A DNA stretch of 64,000 nucleotides from positions 248,001-312,000 of the forward strand of contig NZ_WEGH01000001.1 in NCBI RefSeq assembly GCF_009604375.1, given 5' to 3'. Under the pieces are notes generated by a model. It saw nothing but the letters and a program-made list of their open reading frames with translations. It searched no databases and was not told where the DNA came from. The stretch is from Actinomadura macrotermitis (GTDB lineage: Bacteria > Actinomycetota > Actinomycetes > Streptosporangiales > Streptosporangiaceae). How positions within the stretch are numbered: position 1 is the stretch's first letter; every line of letters begins with the position of its first letter. The position numbers and the translations under genes are program-made. Of this stretch, positions 18,755-30,836 are shown piece by piece.

Positions 18755-19335
18755 TTGTCCTCAACAATGTCATCGGGCAGGTCGTCGGGCAGGTAGGGGG
18801 CGAGCTCGGGCAGCTCCTCCAGGGAGCGCAGGCCGAGCCGCTCCAGGAAGTGGTTCGTGGTGCGGTACAGGTGCGCCTGCGACTCGGGGTCCTGTCCCGC
18901 GTCCTCGATGAGGCCGCGCAGCGTCAGGGTGCGCATCACCCCGTCGCTGTTGACGCCGCGGACGGCCGAGACCCGGGCCCGGCTGACCGGCTGGCGGTAG
19001 GCCACCACGGCGAGGGTCTCCAGCGCCGCCTGGGTGAGGCGGGCCTGCTGGCCGTCGGTGACGAAGCGCTCCACCACCGGGGCGCACACGTCCCGGGTGT
19101 AGAAGCGCCAGCCGCCGGCGGCCTCCCTCAGGTCGAACCCCCGGCCCTGCTCGGTGTATTCCGCGGCCAGCCCGCGCAGCGTGGCGGCGACCTCGTGGCG
19201 GGGGCGCTCCAGCAGCTGGGCGAGGGTGATCTCGCCCACCGGCTCGTCCACCACCAGCAGGATCGCCTCGATCGAGGCCCGCAGGCCGGGCAGGCCGGAG
19301 CCGGGCCCCTCGGCGGGGGCGGGTGTGTCGGTCAT
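18751..19335 (-). CDS. scpB: Segregation and condensation protein B
   Basis: The 194-residue protein shows the two winged-helix domains of ScpB, including the family motif ALETLAVVAYRQPVSRARVSAVRGVNSDGVMRTL. It forms the SMC-ScpA-ScpB condensin complex that compacts and segregates the chromosome. The ATG overlaps the scpA stop (ATGA). The smc gene is not in this window. Confidence 0.95.
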   Translation of the reverse strand: MTDTPAPAEGPGSGLPGLRASIEAILLVVDEPVGEITLAQLLERPRHEVAATLRGLAAEYTEQGRGFDLREAAGGWRFYTRDVCAPVVERFVTDGQQARLTQAALETLAVVAYRQPVSRARVSAVRGVNSDGVMRTLTLRGLIEDAGQDPESQAHLYRTTNHFLERLGLRSLEELPELAPYLPDDLPDDIVEDK

Positions 19336-20333
19336 CGCTCCTCGGTGTCCCTCTCGGGCCCTGCGTTCTCGGGCCCTGTGTTCTCAGGCACGGCGTTCTC
19401 AGGCACGGCGTTCTCGGGCCCTGTGTTCTCAGGCACGGCGTTCTTCGGGGGCCCGGCGTCCTTGGCCGGTTCGCGCGCGCCCTCGTAGTCGTCGCCGACC
19501 CGCACGTCGCCCTCGTCGGTGCCGGTCCAGGTGATGTGCAGCACCGCGAGCGGCTCGTCCTGCTCGAAGGTGACCGCGAGCTCGCGGTACAGCTCCAGCA
19601 GCGCCAGGAACCGGGCGACGACCTCGTAGGTGCCCTCGGCGTCGTCGACGAGCACCCCGAAGGTGGTCCGCCGCAGCTCGCGCAGCTTGGCCACCACGAT
19701 CTCGGCCTGCTCCTTGACGCTCGCCTTCGGCTGGTACATGTGCTCGACCGACACCGCCGGCGGCGCCTTCGGCGCCAGCGCCCGCGCGGCGAGCCGGGCG
19801 AACTCCTCGGGGCCGAGGCCGAGCAGCACCTCGGGCAGCAGGCCGGCGAACCGCGGCTCCATCGGCACGAGGCGGGGGAACCGGCGGTCCTGCTCGGCCA
19901 TCCGGCCGGCCAGGACCTGCGCGACCTCCTTGTAGGCGCGGTACTGCAGCAGCCGCGCGAACAGCAGGTCGCGGGCCTCCAGCAGCGCCAGGTCCTCCTC
20001 GTCGTCGACCTCGCCCGACGGCAGCAGCCGGGCCGCCTTCAGGTCCAGCAGCGTCGCGGCGACCAGCAGGAAGTGGGTGGTCTGGTCCAGGTCCCAGTCC
20101 TTGCCGTGCGCCGAGATGTGCGCGATGAAGTCGTCGGTGACCTTGTGCAGCGACACCTCGGTGATGTCGAGCTTGTGCTTGGAGATCAGCCCGAGCAGCA
20201 GGTCGAACGGCCCCTGGAAGTTGTCCAGGTGCACCTGGAAGCCCTTGTGCTCGGACTCGGGCGAGGACTCGGGCGCGGCCTCGGGGCCGGCTTCCGGGGA
20301 CGCCGGCGGCTGCGGGGCCGGCTCATCGGCCAT
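19332..20333 (-). CDS. scpA: Segregation and condensation protein A, with a repetitive C-terminal tail
   Basis: The 333-residue kleisin has the conserved N-terminal ScpA motif (FQVHLDNFQGPFDLLLGLISKHKLDI) and the C-terminal winged-helix region near residues 200-270. It bridges SMC heads with ScpB. Two extra parts are unusual: a Pro/Glu-rich leader before residue 30 and a C-terminal tail made of repeated PENAV/PENTG pentapeptides. ATG 20333 is chosen because GGAGG lies 8 nt upstream; a GTG 13 codons earlier is possible. Confidence 0.93.
   Translation of the reverse strand: MADEPAPQPPASPEAGPEAAPESSPESEHKGFQVHLDNFQGPFDLLLGLISKHKLDITEVSLHKVTDDFIAHISAHGKDWDLDQTTHFLLVAATLLDLKAARLLPSGEVDDEEDLALLEARDLLFARLLQYRAYKEVAQVLAGRMAEQDRRFPRLVPMEPRFAGLLPEVLLGLGPEEFARLAARALAPKAPPAVSVEHMYQPKASVKEQAEIVVAKLRELRRTTFGVLVDDAEGTYEVVARFLALLELYRELAVTFEQDEPLAVLHITWTGTDEGDVRVGDDYEGAREPAKDAGPPKNAVPENTGPENAVPENAVPENTGPENAGPERDTEER
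19353..19442 (-). repeat. Six 15-bp tandem repeats encoding the ScpA tail
   Basis: Six in-frame 15-bp units of two alternating kinds (ctcgggccctgtgtt and ctcaggcacggcgtt) encode P-E-N-T/A-G/V pentapeptides. Units 3, 4 and 6 are identical, units 2 and 5 are identical, and unit 1 differs by one base, indicating recent expansion. Confidence 0.9.
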
Positions 20334-20416
20334 CGGCACGGCCTCCGGGGCGGCGGGACGGGTCACAACACAGCACCGTAACCGAAGACCGCCCGCCACC
20401 TGGCATCGAACGCGGC

Positions 20417-20440
20417 GGGCGGGCCCGCCAGGGCCCGCCC
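20417..20440 (-). terminator. Hairpin downstream of parA
   Basis: Perfect 10-bp arms GGGCGGGCCC / GGGCCCGCCC around GCCA, 20 bp past the parA stop and before scpA. It may reduce read-through from parA into scpAB. Confidence 0.6.
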
Positions 20441-20460
20441 GGACACCGCCGGCGGCGGCC

Positions 20461-21372
20461 TCAGTCGAGCAGCTTCCAGCGCTCCAGCACCTCGCGGGCG
20501 AGGCCCCGGTAGGCGTTGGCGCCCATCGAGTTGGGGTCGAAGTAGGTGATCGGCTCGCCCGCCACGGTCGCGTCGGGGAACCGCACGGTGCGGTTGATCA
20601 CCGTGTGGAACACCTTGTCGCCGAACGCCTCGACGATGCGGCCGAGCACCTCGCGGGTGTGCAGGGTGCGCGAGTCGTACATGGTGCCGAGGACGCCGTC
20701 GATGACCAGGTCGGGGTTGATGCGCCCCTGCACCTTGTCGATGGTCTCCATCAGCAGCGCGACCCCGCGCATGGCGAAGTACTCGCACTCCAGCGGGATC
20801 AGCACGCCCGCGCTGGCGGCCAGCGCGTTGATCGTCAGCAGGCCGAGCGACGGCTGGCAGTCGATCAGGATGTAGTCGTAGTGCGGGACCGCCGACTTCA
20901 GCGACCCGGCGAGGATGTACTCGCGGCCGACCTCGTGCACGAGCTGCACCTCGGCGCCCGACAGGTCGATGTTGCTCGGCAGCAGGTCCATGCCGTCGAC
21001 ACCGGTCTCGATGACGACGTCCTCCCACTCGGTGTCGCGCTCGAGCAGCAGGTTGTGGATCGTCACGTCGAGCTGGCGCGGGTCGCCCTTGCCGAGCCCC
21101 ACCGACAGCGCGCCCTGCGGGTCGAAGTCGACCAGCAGCACCCGGCGGCCGTACTCGGCGAGCGCGGCGCCGAGGTTGATGGTGGTCGTGGTCTTGCCGA
21201 CGCCGCCCTTCTGGTTGCAGATCGACACGATGCGCGCCGGTCCGTGTTCGGCGAGCGGTTCCGGGTTGGGGAACACCGGGACGGGTCGCCGAGTTGGCCC
21301 GAGCGCCCTGCTCGGATCGGTCTCTATGGTCGCGGAGGAGAGAACACCCTCCGGAGCCTGTGTGCTGGTCAC
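20461..21372 (-). CDS. ParA/Soj-type chromosome partitioning ATPase
   Basis: The 303-residue protein has the deviant Walker A KGGVGKTT, Walker A' / B motifs (VLLVDFDPQGALSVGLG, YDYILIDCQPSLGLL) of the ParA family. ParA ATPases position chromosomes or other cargo. No parB is adjacent; a solo ParA upstream of scpAB is a recurring actinobacterial arrangement and is distinct from the parAB pair near oriC. GTG 21372 follows GGAGGG at 6-7 nt. The first 45 residues are a variable, probably disordered leader. Confidence 0.9.
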   Translation of the reverse strand: MTSTQAPEGVLSSATIETDPSRALGPTRRPVPVFPNPEPLAEHGPARIVSICNQKGGVGKTTTTINLGAALAEYGRRVLLVDFDPQGALSVGLGKGDPRQLDVTIHNLLLERDTEWEDVVIETGVDGMDLLPSNIDLSGAEVQLVHEVGREYILAGSLKSAVPHYDYILIDCQPSLGLLTINALAASAGVLIPLECEYFAMRGVALLMETIDKVQGRINPDLVIDGVLGTMYDSRTLHTREVLGRIVEAFGDKVFHTVINRTVRFPDATVAGEPITYFDPNSMGANAYRGLAREVLERWKLLD

Positions 21373-21496
21373 CAGATCCCTCCCGGGCGGCCCGAAAATG
21401 CCATCCAGACTGGGGACTCTATGGCCTGACCCCCCGGGTCTCAAGCCGACGCGCGACGATGGCCGGGTTTTGTCGGCGGCCCGCCGACCTCGTCGA

Positions 21497-22612
21497 TCAT
21501 CCGCGGGCACGCGGGTGGGATGTGGCGTAGACCTCGCGCAGCAGCTGGACCGTCACCAGAGTGTAGACCTGCGTGGTGGTCACCGAGGCGTGCCCGAGCA
21601 GTTCCTGGACGACGCGCACGTCGGCGCCGCCGTCCAGCAGGTGGGTGGCGAAGGAGTGGCGCAGGGTGTGCGGCGACACGTCGGTCAGGCCGGCCCGCCC
21701 TGCGGCGGCGCGCAGCACCATCCAGGCGCCCTGGCGCGAGAGCCGGCCGCCGCGCGCGTTGAGGTACAGCGCCGGTCCCCCGCGCCCGGCGCGGGCGAGC
21801 TCGGGGCGGGCACGCACCAGGTAGGCCTGCACGGCGCGGCGGGCGTAGTCGCCGATCGGCACGACGCGGTCCTTGCCGCCCTTGCCCGCGACCCGGGCGA
21901 AGCCCTCCTCCAGGTCCAGGTCGTCGACGTCCAGGCCGACCGCCTCGGAGATGCGCACGCCCGACCCGTACAGCAGCTCCAGCAGCGCGCGGTCGCGCAG
22001 GCCGCGCGCGGTGTCGGCGTCGCCGGCGGCGGCGAGCAGCCGTTCGACCCGGTCCAGCGGGATCGCCTTCGGCAGCCGCCGCGGCGGCGTCGGCGGTTTG
22101 ACGTCGCGGGCGGGGTCGGCGGCGGCGAGGCCCTCGCGCAGCGCGAAGCGGTGCAGGCCGCGGACGGCGACGACGGCGCGGGCCGCCGACCCGGCCGACA
22201 GCGGCGGGTGCTCGGGGTCGCCCTCGCGCAGGCCGGCCAGGAAGGCGCGCACGTCGTCCTCGGTGACGTCGCCGATCGCGGTGCGGCCCCGGGCGGTCAG
22301 CACGCCGGTGTAGCGGCGCAGGTCGCGGCGGTAGGAGCTGAGGGTGTTGGCGGCCAGGCCCCGCTCGACGGCCAGGTGCCCGAGGTAGGAGCGCACGGCG
22401 GCCAGGAGCGCGGACTCCTCCTGCTCACCGGAGCCCTTGATGTTCGGCGCGGCGTCCGCCGGATCGATCCGGGCAGGATCGAACTGCGCGGGGACGGCCT
22501 GTTCCGGGACGGCCCGTGCCGGAACGGGCCGCTCGGTGCTCTGGCCGGTCGTGCTCGGGGACAGGGCGGCACCTCTTCTGGACGGTTCGGCCGTGCGGGT
22601 CCCGCCCATCAT
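21497..22612 (-). CDS. xerD: Site-specific tyrosine recombinase XerD
   Basis: The 371-residue protein has a SAM-like core-binding domain (about 68-165) and a catalytic domain with the full set Arg220, Lys244, His315, Arg318, His341 and Tyr350. XerC/XerD resolve chromosome dimers at dif. The motif [10 protein letters not shown] has Leu where XerD usually has His after Tyr-Thr. About 65 residues of Pro/Ala-rich leader precede the core, longer than typical XerD (about 300 residues); a later start is possible. The gene position before parA-scpAB supports XerD rather than an integrase. Confidence 0.9.
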   Translation of the reverse strand: MMGGTRTAEPSRRGAALSPSTTGQSTERPVPARAVPEQAVPAQFDPARIDPADAAPNIKGSGEQEESALLAAVRSYLGHLAVERGLAANTLSSYRRDLRRYTGVLTARGRTAIGDVTEDDVRAFLAGLREGDPEHPPLSAGSAARAVVAVRGLHRFALREGLAAADPARDVKPPTPPRRLPKAIPLDRVERLLAAAGDADTARGLRDRALLELLYGSGVRISEAVGLDVDDLDLEEGFARVAGKGGKDRVVPIGDYARRAVQAYLVRARPELARAGRGGPALYLNARGGRLSRQGAWMVLRAAAGRAGLTDVSPHTLRHSFATHLLDGGADVRVVQELLGHASVTTTQVYTLVTVQLLREVYATSHPRARG

Positions 22613-22634
22613 GCCCCCTTCCGGGCCGCCGCAG

Positions 22635-22678
22635 CGTGACGACGCCCCCGCGCCGGGCGGCGCGGGGGCGTCGTCACG
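22635..22678 (-). terminator. Strong terminator of the pyrG-nudix operon
   Basis: Perfect 20-bp arms (22635-22654 and 22659-22678) with loop GGGC, between the nudix stop and the xerD start. Confidence 0.85.
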
Positions 22679-22695
22679 TACGGGGCCGGGCCGGG

Positions 22696-23330
22696 TCAGC
22701 CCTCCGGCGCGTCGGCGGGCCGCAGGTCGCGGTAGCCGCGGGCGCGGGCGGCCTGCAGCGCCAGCACGCCGACCGTGGCGAGCGTGTTGTGGATCTCACC
22801 GGCCAGCACCTTGCGCACGGCCTCCTCCAGCGGCAGCCACACCAGGGGCATGTCGGCCTCCTCGTGCACCCGCTCGAAGTCGATCTGGTCGGCGGGCACC
22901 TCGGTGAGCCCGCGGGCCAGGAAGATCCGGGACCGCTCGTCCGACATGCCCGGCGAGGGGTAGACGTCGGCGAGGGTGTCCCAGCGCGCGGCGCGGTACC
23001 CGGCCTCCTCCAGCAGCTCGCGGGCGGCGAGCGCCTGCAGCGGCTCGCCGTCCTTGTCGCGCAGCCCGGCCGGGATCTCCCAGAGCAGGTGCCCGACGGC
23101 GTGCCGGTACTGGCGCAGCAGCAGGACGCGGTCGTCGCCGTCCACCGCCAGGATGCCGACCGAGCCCTTGTGCTCGATGACGTCGCGGCCGACGACCTCG
23201 GTGCCGGAGCCGTTCGGCATGACCACCTTGTCGCGGCGCACGCTGAAGATGGGACCGCGGTAGGCGTGCTCGGCCGCCACCGTCTCCCAGCGCTCGGGCC
23301 GGTCCCGGACGTCGCCGGCGCCGAGCCCGC

Positions 23331-23334
<4 letters not shown>
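22696..23334 (-). CDS. Nudix hydrolase, ADP-ribose pyrophosphatase type
   Basis: The 212-residue protein has the Nudix box [25 protein letters not shown] with the REL-x-EE-x-G core and the upstream EIPAG of ADP-ribose pyrophosphatases, plus the downstream PSPGMSDE motif. It hydrolyses ADP-ribose or similar NDP-sugars to AMP and ribose-5-phosphate. GTG overlaps the pyrG stop by 4 bp, so it is translated with CTP synthase, a common actinobacterial arrangement. Confidence 0.9.
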
Positions 23335-25010
<1,676 letters not shown>

Positions 25011-25143
25011 GAAGACACTCCCGTGGTGGTTGCGAGGCGGACGAGACGCACTGTCCACGGGCCACCAGGATAACAAACCCCGGGCCGTGCGGCAGCCGGG
25101 ACATGCCCGCCGGCGGGGCACGCGCCCCTGGTCAGGACATCGG

Positions 25144-25183
25144 CGCCCCGTCCCGCGGCCGTTGCGGGCGCGGGGACGGGGCG
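25144..25183 (-). terminator. Terminator of the coiled-coil protein gene
   Basis: Arms CGCCCCGTCCC (25144-25154) and GGGACGGGGCG (25173-25183), 20 bp beyond the stop. Confidence 0.65.
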
Positions 25184-25202
25184 GGCGCCGCCGATTCGGC
25201 GG

Positions 25203-26945
25203 TCAGATCCGCGGCGCGGCGGTCGGCATGATCGTGCGCAGCTGCCGGGTGAGCTCGTCGATCAGCGACCGGGCCTGGTCGGCGGCCTGCCGGGCGGCGT
25301 CGCGCTCCTGCGACAGCTCGGCGATGGCGGCGCGCTGCTCGGTGACGGCCTGGGCGAGCTGGTCCACCCACTGGTCGCGCTCGGCGAGCTTCTCGGCGAT
25401 GGCGTCGCGCTCGGCGGCCAGCTGGCGCAGCCCGGCGACGGCCTTGTCCTTCTCCCGGGACTCGGAGTCGGCGCGGCCGCGGGCGATGGTCAGCTCGGAC
25501 TCGGCGCGGGCCTGCGCCTGCACCGCGGCCTCGCGGGCGCGCTCGGCGGCGTCGCGGCCGGCCGCGGCCTCGGCCAGGCTCCGCTCGGCCTTCTTGGCGG
25601 CCTCCAGCGACTGCGCGGCGGTGTCGAGGGCCTGCTGGCGCTCGGCCTCGGCCTGCTCGACGCGGCGCTCGGCCTCGGCGATCCGCCGCTCGGCGTCCTG
25701 GGCGCGGCGCTCGGCGTCGCCGGCCCGGCTGTCGGCGCCCTTGGCGCGCAGCTCGGACTCGCCGGCGCGGCGCTCGGCGTCGCCGGCGCGGCGCTCGAAC
25801 TCCTTGGCGCGGCCCTCGGCGGCGGTCGCGCGGATGCGCGTCTCCTCCAGCTCCTTGGCGGTGCCGGCGACGGCGTGCTGCAGGTTCTTGGCGGTCAGCT
25901 CGGCGTCGGCGAGCTTGCCGCGCACCGCGCTCAGCTCGCCGTGCGCGGCCTCCAGGGCGCGCGACAGCTCGGCGACCTGCTCGGCGGCGCGGTCGCGGTC
26001 GTTCTCGGCGGCGCGGCGGGCGGCGACGGCGTCCTCGACGGCGCGCAGCGCGTCGTCGCGGGCCTCGCTCATGGCGTCGCGCTGGGTGATCGCCTGGCGG
26101 ACGGTGGCCTCGGCCTCGGCGACCCGCCGCTCGGCCTGCTCGGCCTGCGCCTGCGCCTGCTCCATCTGGGCGCGGGCCTGGTCGGCGGCGCCGCGGGCCT
26201 GGTCGGCCTGCGCACGCGCCTGCTCGGCCTGGACCCGGGCCTGCTCGGCCTGCCCGCGGGCCTGGTCGGCGGCCGCGCGGCCCTGCTGGGCCTGGTTCCA
26301 CGCGGCGGCGGCGTCGCGCTGGGCGTTGTCCTTCTCGCCCTGGAGCGCGGCGATCTGCTGGACGGCCTCGGCCTGCACCTCGGCGATGCGGCGCTCGGCC
26401 TCGGCGAACTGCCGCTCGGCCTCGACGGCGCGGCGGTCGGCCTGCCCTCGCGCGCGCTGCACCTCGCCCCACGCCGCGGCCGCGTCACGCTGTGCGGCCT
26501 CCTTCTCGGCCTGGATGGCCGAGACCTGGGAGGCGGCCTCGGTCTGCGCCTCGGTGATGCGGCGCTCGGCCTCGACGGCGCGGCGGTCGGCCTGCTCGGC
26601 CTGGCCCCGCGCGCGCTGCACCTCGCCCCACGCCGCGGCCGCGTCACGCTGCGCGGACTCCTTCTCCGCCTGCAGCGCGGTGACCTGGGAGGCGGCGTCG
26701 GTCTGCGCCTCGGAGACCTTGCGCTCGCCGGCGGCCAGGGCGTCGCCGATGAGGTCGGCCATCTGGCGCAGGCGTTCCACGATGTCCCACGGCTGCGCCT
26801 CGGGCGCCTCGGCCTCGGCCGGGCGGCCGGCCTTGATGGGCTGCTGGGCGGGCAGGTCGGGTTTGCCGCCCGCGTCGCGCAGCGGCCAGGGCGAAGCGGG
26901 GTCCGGAACGTTCCGTGAACCGCCGGATCCGTTCAGTTCGCTCAC
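25203..26945 (-). CDS. Large Ala/Glu/Arg coiled-coil protein of unknown function
   Basis: The 580-residue protein has a disordered Pro/Gly-rich head (1-50), a short conserved-looking segment PWDIVERLRQMADLIGDALAAGE (about 52-75) and then nearly 500 residues of heptad-like helix rich in Ala, Glu, Arg and Gln (ADRRAVEAERRITEAQTEAASQV...). No ATPase or membrane segment is seen. Repeats of about 53 residues are near identical; 42 bp are identical between 26451-26492 and 26610-26651, spaced 159 bp. Such proteins form filaments or scaffolds in actinobacteria (DivIVA, FilP, Scy), but it is not clearly homologous to these. GTG start at 26945; monocistronic, with its own terminator. Confidence 0.75.
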   Translation of the reverse strand: MSELNGSGGSRNVPDPASPWPLRDAGGKPDLPAQQPIKAGRPAEAEAPEAQPWDIVERLRQMADLIGDALAAGERKVSEAQTDAASQVTALQAEKESAQRDAAAAWGEVQRARGQAEQADRRAVEAERRITEAQTEAASQVSAIQAEKEAAQRDAAAAWGEVQRARGQADRRAVEAERQFAEAERRIAEVQAEAVQQIAALQGEKDNAQRDAAAAWNQAQQGRAAADQARGQAEQARVQAEQARAQADQARGAADQARAQMEQAQAQAEQAERRVAEAEATVRQAITQRDAMSEARDDALRAVEDAVAARRAAENDRDRAAEQVAELSRALEAAHGELSAVRGKLADAELTAKNLQHAVAGTAKELEETRIRATAAEGRAKEFERRAGDAERRAGESELRAKGADSRAGDAERRAQDAERRIAEAERRVEQAEAERQQALDTAAQSLEAAKKAERSLAEAAAGRDAAERAREAAVQAQARAESELTIARGRADSESREKDKAVAGLRQLAAERDAIAEKLAERDQWVDQLAQAVTEQRAAIAELSQERDAARQAADQARSLIDELTRQLRTIMPTAAPRI

Positions 26946-27061
26946 GTCTCTCCTCGGCTGTTCGCTGAACTCCTCGCCTGCCGGCTCGTCGCTTGGCTCA
27001 CGAGAGGCACTCTAGTGCCGACCAGCGGAACCTTTGCCCAGTTTGGGGTTTGGTTTCTTGA

Positions 27062-28114
<1,053 letters not shown>

Positions 28115-28135
28115 GCCTGCCGGCATCCGCAGGGA

Positions 28136-28165
28136 CGGGCCCCGGGCGTCATCGCCCGGGGCCCG
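28136..28165 (+). terminator. Terminator of pip copy 1
   Basis: Perfect 13-bp arms CGGGCCCCGGGCG / CGCCCGGGGCCCG with loop TCAT, 22 bp after the stop. Confidence 0.85.
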
Positions 28166-28546
28166 CCTCATGCCATGGGGCGTCTCAGGCGGGAGTCACC
28201 ACGCTCCGGCCGTTCCCACGCCGGCGCGCGGTGACGCACGACGTGCCCGGAAGATGACAGCGGAGTTACGTGATTCACCCCACAGAATTGAGATCCAAAA
28301 CGGCTTACCGGGCGGCCGGGCGTCACTAGAGTGACGCTCGCGGTCACGCGACTTCTCCGTTCCGCGCCTAGCGCGCGTCTCCCCTGCGTGCTCCAGAGAA
28401 TGGAGCGCTCCCGGCGGCGCCCCGCCCGCGAAGAAGCGCCCCGATTCAAACAAGGCAACTGCCCTACCCGGCCCGAAAAGGGCTAAACATTCCTTGGGTA
28501 ACAATCTCCATCGGTCCCTTCGCGGAGTTCGCTAGGTTCCCTGGGC
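28166..28546 (+). promoter_or_regulatory. Long upstream region of the ectoine operon
   Basis: This 380-bp stretch holds no plausible gene and is locally AT-richer than the surroundings. It contains the palindrome GCGTCACT-AG-AGTGACGC (28320-28337), a small hairpin around GCCCGAAAAGGGC and a TAGGTT -10-like box (28533-28538) 8 nt before the ectA ATG. The region probably integrates osmotic or temperature control of ectABCD; no regulator gene is adjacent. Confidence 0.55.
28320..28337. promoter_or_regulatory. 18-bp palindrome upstream of ectA, probable operator
   Basis: Perfect 8-bp arms GCGTCACT / AGTGACGC with a 2-bp centre, 210 bp before ectA. The size fits a MarR/GntR/TetR dimer. I do not recognise it as a described box. 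Confidence 0.5.
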
Positions 28547-29077
28547 ATGGCAGTGAACCACCTGGAAACCACCCCCCGGACCGTCCGAAAACCGGAGACC
28601 CGCCTCCAGGAGCCGACCGTCGACGACGGCCCGGAGTTGTGGCGCATCGCCCGCGACTCCAAGGTCCTGGACGTCAACTCGACCTACAGCTACACCCTCT
28701 GGTGCCGTGACTTCGCCGGCACCTCCGTGGTGGCCAAGGACGCGGGGACCGCGTGCGGTTTCGTCACCGGCTACGTCCGCCCGGCCGCCCCCGACACCTT
28801 CTTCGTCTGGCAGGTCGCCGTCGACCGCGACCACCGCGGCCAGGGCCTGGCCCGCCGCATGCTGGACCATCTCGCCGGGCGCATGGCGGCCCGCGGCCAC
28901 CGCTTCGTGGAGGCCACCGTCACGCCGGCCAACACCGCCTCCACCGCGATGTTCGAGTCGTTCGCCCGCGACCACGGGTGCGCGCTCACCCGGCGGCCGC
29001 TGTTCGGCCCCGAGCACCTGGGCGGGCACGACCCCGAGGTGCTGTTCCGGATCGGCCCGCTGCCGACGGAGAACTGA
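28547..29077 (+). CDS. ectA: L-2,4-diaminobutyrate N-gamma-acetyltransferase
   Basis: The 176-residue GNAT enzyme matches EctA throughout (RDSKVLDVNSTYSYTLWCRDFAGTS, FFVWQVAVDRDHRGQGLARRML with the acetyl-CoA pyrophosphate loop, EATVTPANTASTAMF). It acetylates 2,4-diaminobutyrate in the second step of ectoine synthesis. No ribosome site precedes the ATG, but TAGGTT lies 8 nt upstream, so translation may start on a leaderless mRNA. First gene of ectABCD. Confidence 0.95.
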   Translation: MAVNHLETTPRTVRKPETRLQEPTVDDGPELWRIARDSKVLDVNSTYSYTLWCRDFAGTSVVAKDAGTACGFVTGYVRPAAPDTFFVWQVAVDRDHRGQGLARRMLDHLAGRMAARGHRFVEATVTPANTASTAMFESFARDHGCALTRRPLFGPEHLGGHDPEVLFRIGPLPTEN

Positions 29078-29143
29078 CGGCTGCGCCGTCCCGCTCCACA
29101 GACTTTTCCCTTCCTTTCCATTCCCACCTGCCGGAGGCATGCG

Positions 29144-30409
29144 TTGGACACTTTCACTCGCCTGGAATCGGAAGTCCGCGGCTACTGCAGAGGCTGGCCC
29201 ACGGTGTTCACCACCGCACAGGGCAGCCACATCACCGACGAGAACGGCCGCCGTTACCTGGACTTCTTCGCCGGGGCCGGCTCGCTGAACTACGGGCACA
29301 ACAACCCGCTGCTGAAACAGCGGCTGATGGACTACCTGGCCGGGGACTCCATCGTGCACAGCCTGGACATGTACACCGCCGCCAAGCGCGACTTCCTGGA
29401 ACGTTTCGAAGAGGTGGTGCTGAAGCCGCGCGGCCTGGACTACAAGGTCCAGTTCCCCGGCCCGGCGGGCAACCACTCGGTGGAGGCGGCGCTGAAGCTG
29501 GCCCGCAAGTACACCGGCCGCGAGACGGTCGTCAGCTTCACCAACGCCTTCCACGGCATGACGCTCGGCGCCCTGGCGGTCACCGGCAACTCGATGAAGC
29601 GCACCGGCGCGGGCGTGCCGCTCGGGCACGGCGTGGCGATGCCCTACGACAACTACCTGGACGGCCGCACCCCCGACTTCCTGCTGTTCGAGACGATGCT
29701 GGAGGACAGCGGCAGCGGGCTGGACAAGCCCGCCGCGGTGATCGTGGAGACGGTGCAGGGCGAGGGCGGCATCAACGCCGCGACCGCCGAGTGGCTGCGC
29801 GGCCTGGCCGAGGTGTGCCGCCGGCACGACATGCTGCTGATCGTCGACGACGTGCAGATGGGCTGCGGCCGGACCGGCGCGTTCTTCAGCTTCGAGCAGG
29901 CCGGGATCACCCCCGACATCGTGTGCCTGTCCAAGTCGCTGAGCGGCTACGGCCTGCCGTTCGCGGTCACGCTGTTCCGGCGCGGGCTGGACGTGTGGGA
30001 GCCCGGCGAGCACAACGGGACGTTCCGCGGCTTCAACCCCGCGTTCGTCACCGCCACCGCCGCGCTGGAGGAGTACTGGACCGACGGCGAGCTGGCGGCG
30101 CGGACCCTGGCCAAGGGCCGGCTCGTCGAGCAGGGCCTGAACGAGATCGCGCTGCTGAACGCGGACGCGGTGGAGACCGTCCGCGGCCGGGGCCTGGCCT
30201 GGGGCCTGGTCATGAAGGACCCCGAGGCGGCGCCGCGGGTCTGCGCCGAGGCGTTCGGGCGCGGCCTGCTGATGGAGACCTCCGGCCCCGAGGGCGAGGT
30301 GGTCAAGCTGCTGCCCGCGCTCACCACGAGCGAGGAGGACCTCGGCCGCGGCCTGGACATCATCGCCGAGTCCGTGAGCGCGGTGGCCCCCACCGCGGTG
30401 GGCGTCTGA
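29144..30409 (+). CDS. ectB: Diaminobutyrate-2-oxoglutarate transaminase
   Basis: The 421-residue class III PLP aminotransferase has the cofactor lysine at about Lys264 ([14 protein letters not shown]) and the EctB-specific segments [15 protein letters not shown] and [13 protein letters not shown]. It converts aspartate-semialdehyde plus glutamate to 2,4-diaminobutyrate. The TTG at 29144 is supported by GGAGG 8 nt upstream (cggaggcatgcgTTG). Confidence 0.96.
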   Translation: MDTFTRLESEVRGYCRGWPTVFTTAQGSHITDENGRRYLDFFAGAGSLNYGHNNPLLKQRLMDYLAGDSIVHSLDMYTAAKRDFLERFEEVVLKPRGLDYKVQFPGPAGNHSVEAALKLARKYTGRETVVSFTNAFHGMTLGALAVTGNSMKRTGAGVPLGHGVAMPYDNYLDGRTPDFLLFETMLEDSGSGLDKPAAVIVETVQGEGGINAATAEWLRGLAEVCRRHDMLLIVDDVQMGCGRTGAFFSFEQAGITPDIVCLSKSLSGYGLPFAVTLFRRGLDVWEPGEHNGTFRGFNPAFVTATAALEEYWTDGELAARTLAKGRLVEQGLNEIALLNADAVETVRGRGLAWGLVMKDPEAAPRVCAEAFGRGLLMETSGPEGEVVKLLPALTTSEEDLGRGLDIIAESVSAVAPTAVGV

Positions 30410-30431
30410 CCCGTCCGAGGAGGGAGAACCC

Positions 30432-30836
30432 ATGATCGTCCGCACCCTGGACGAGATCGTCGGCACCGAGCGCGACGTGCGCGCCGAGACCTGGCGCAGC
30501 CGCCGCCTGGTGCTGGCCGGGGAGAAGGTCGGCTTCTCGCTGCACGACACCGTCCTGTACGCCGGCACCGAGACGCGGATGTGGTACGCCAACCACATCG
30601 AGGCCGTGTACTGCATCGACGGCGAGGGCGAGCTGGTCAACGAGGAGACCGGCGAGAAGCACCGCATCGAGCCCGGCGTCATGTACCTGCTGAACGGCCA
30701 CGAGCACCACACCCTGCGCGCCCACACCGACGTGCGCACCGTCTGCGTGTTCAACCCGCCCGTCACCGGCCGCGAGGTCCACGACGAGAACGGCGTCTAC
30801 CCCCTGCTGACCGAGGAGAGCGAGGAGAACGCGTGA
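30432..30836 (+). CDS. ectC: L-ectoine synthase
   Basis: The 134-residue cupin matches EctC ([63 protein letters not shown]). It cyclises N-gamma-acetyldiaminobutyrate to ectoine. AGGAGGGAG precedes the ATG. The stop overlaps the ectD GTG by 4 bp. Confidence 0.96.
   Translation: MIVRTLDEIVGTERDVRAETWRSRRLVLAGEKVGFSLHDTVLYAGTETRMWYANHIEAVYCIDGEGELVNEETGEKHRIEPGVMYLLNGHEHHTLRAHTDVRTVCVFNPPVTGREVHDENGVYPLLTEESEENA

Noticed and set aside
19353..19442. Tandem 15-bp units considered as a CRISPR array
   Set aside because: Units are contiguous with no spacers, are in frame and encode the ScpA tail; no cas genes are nearby.
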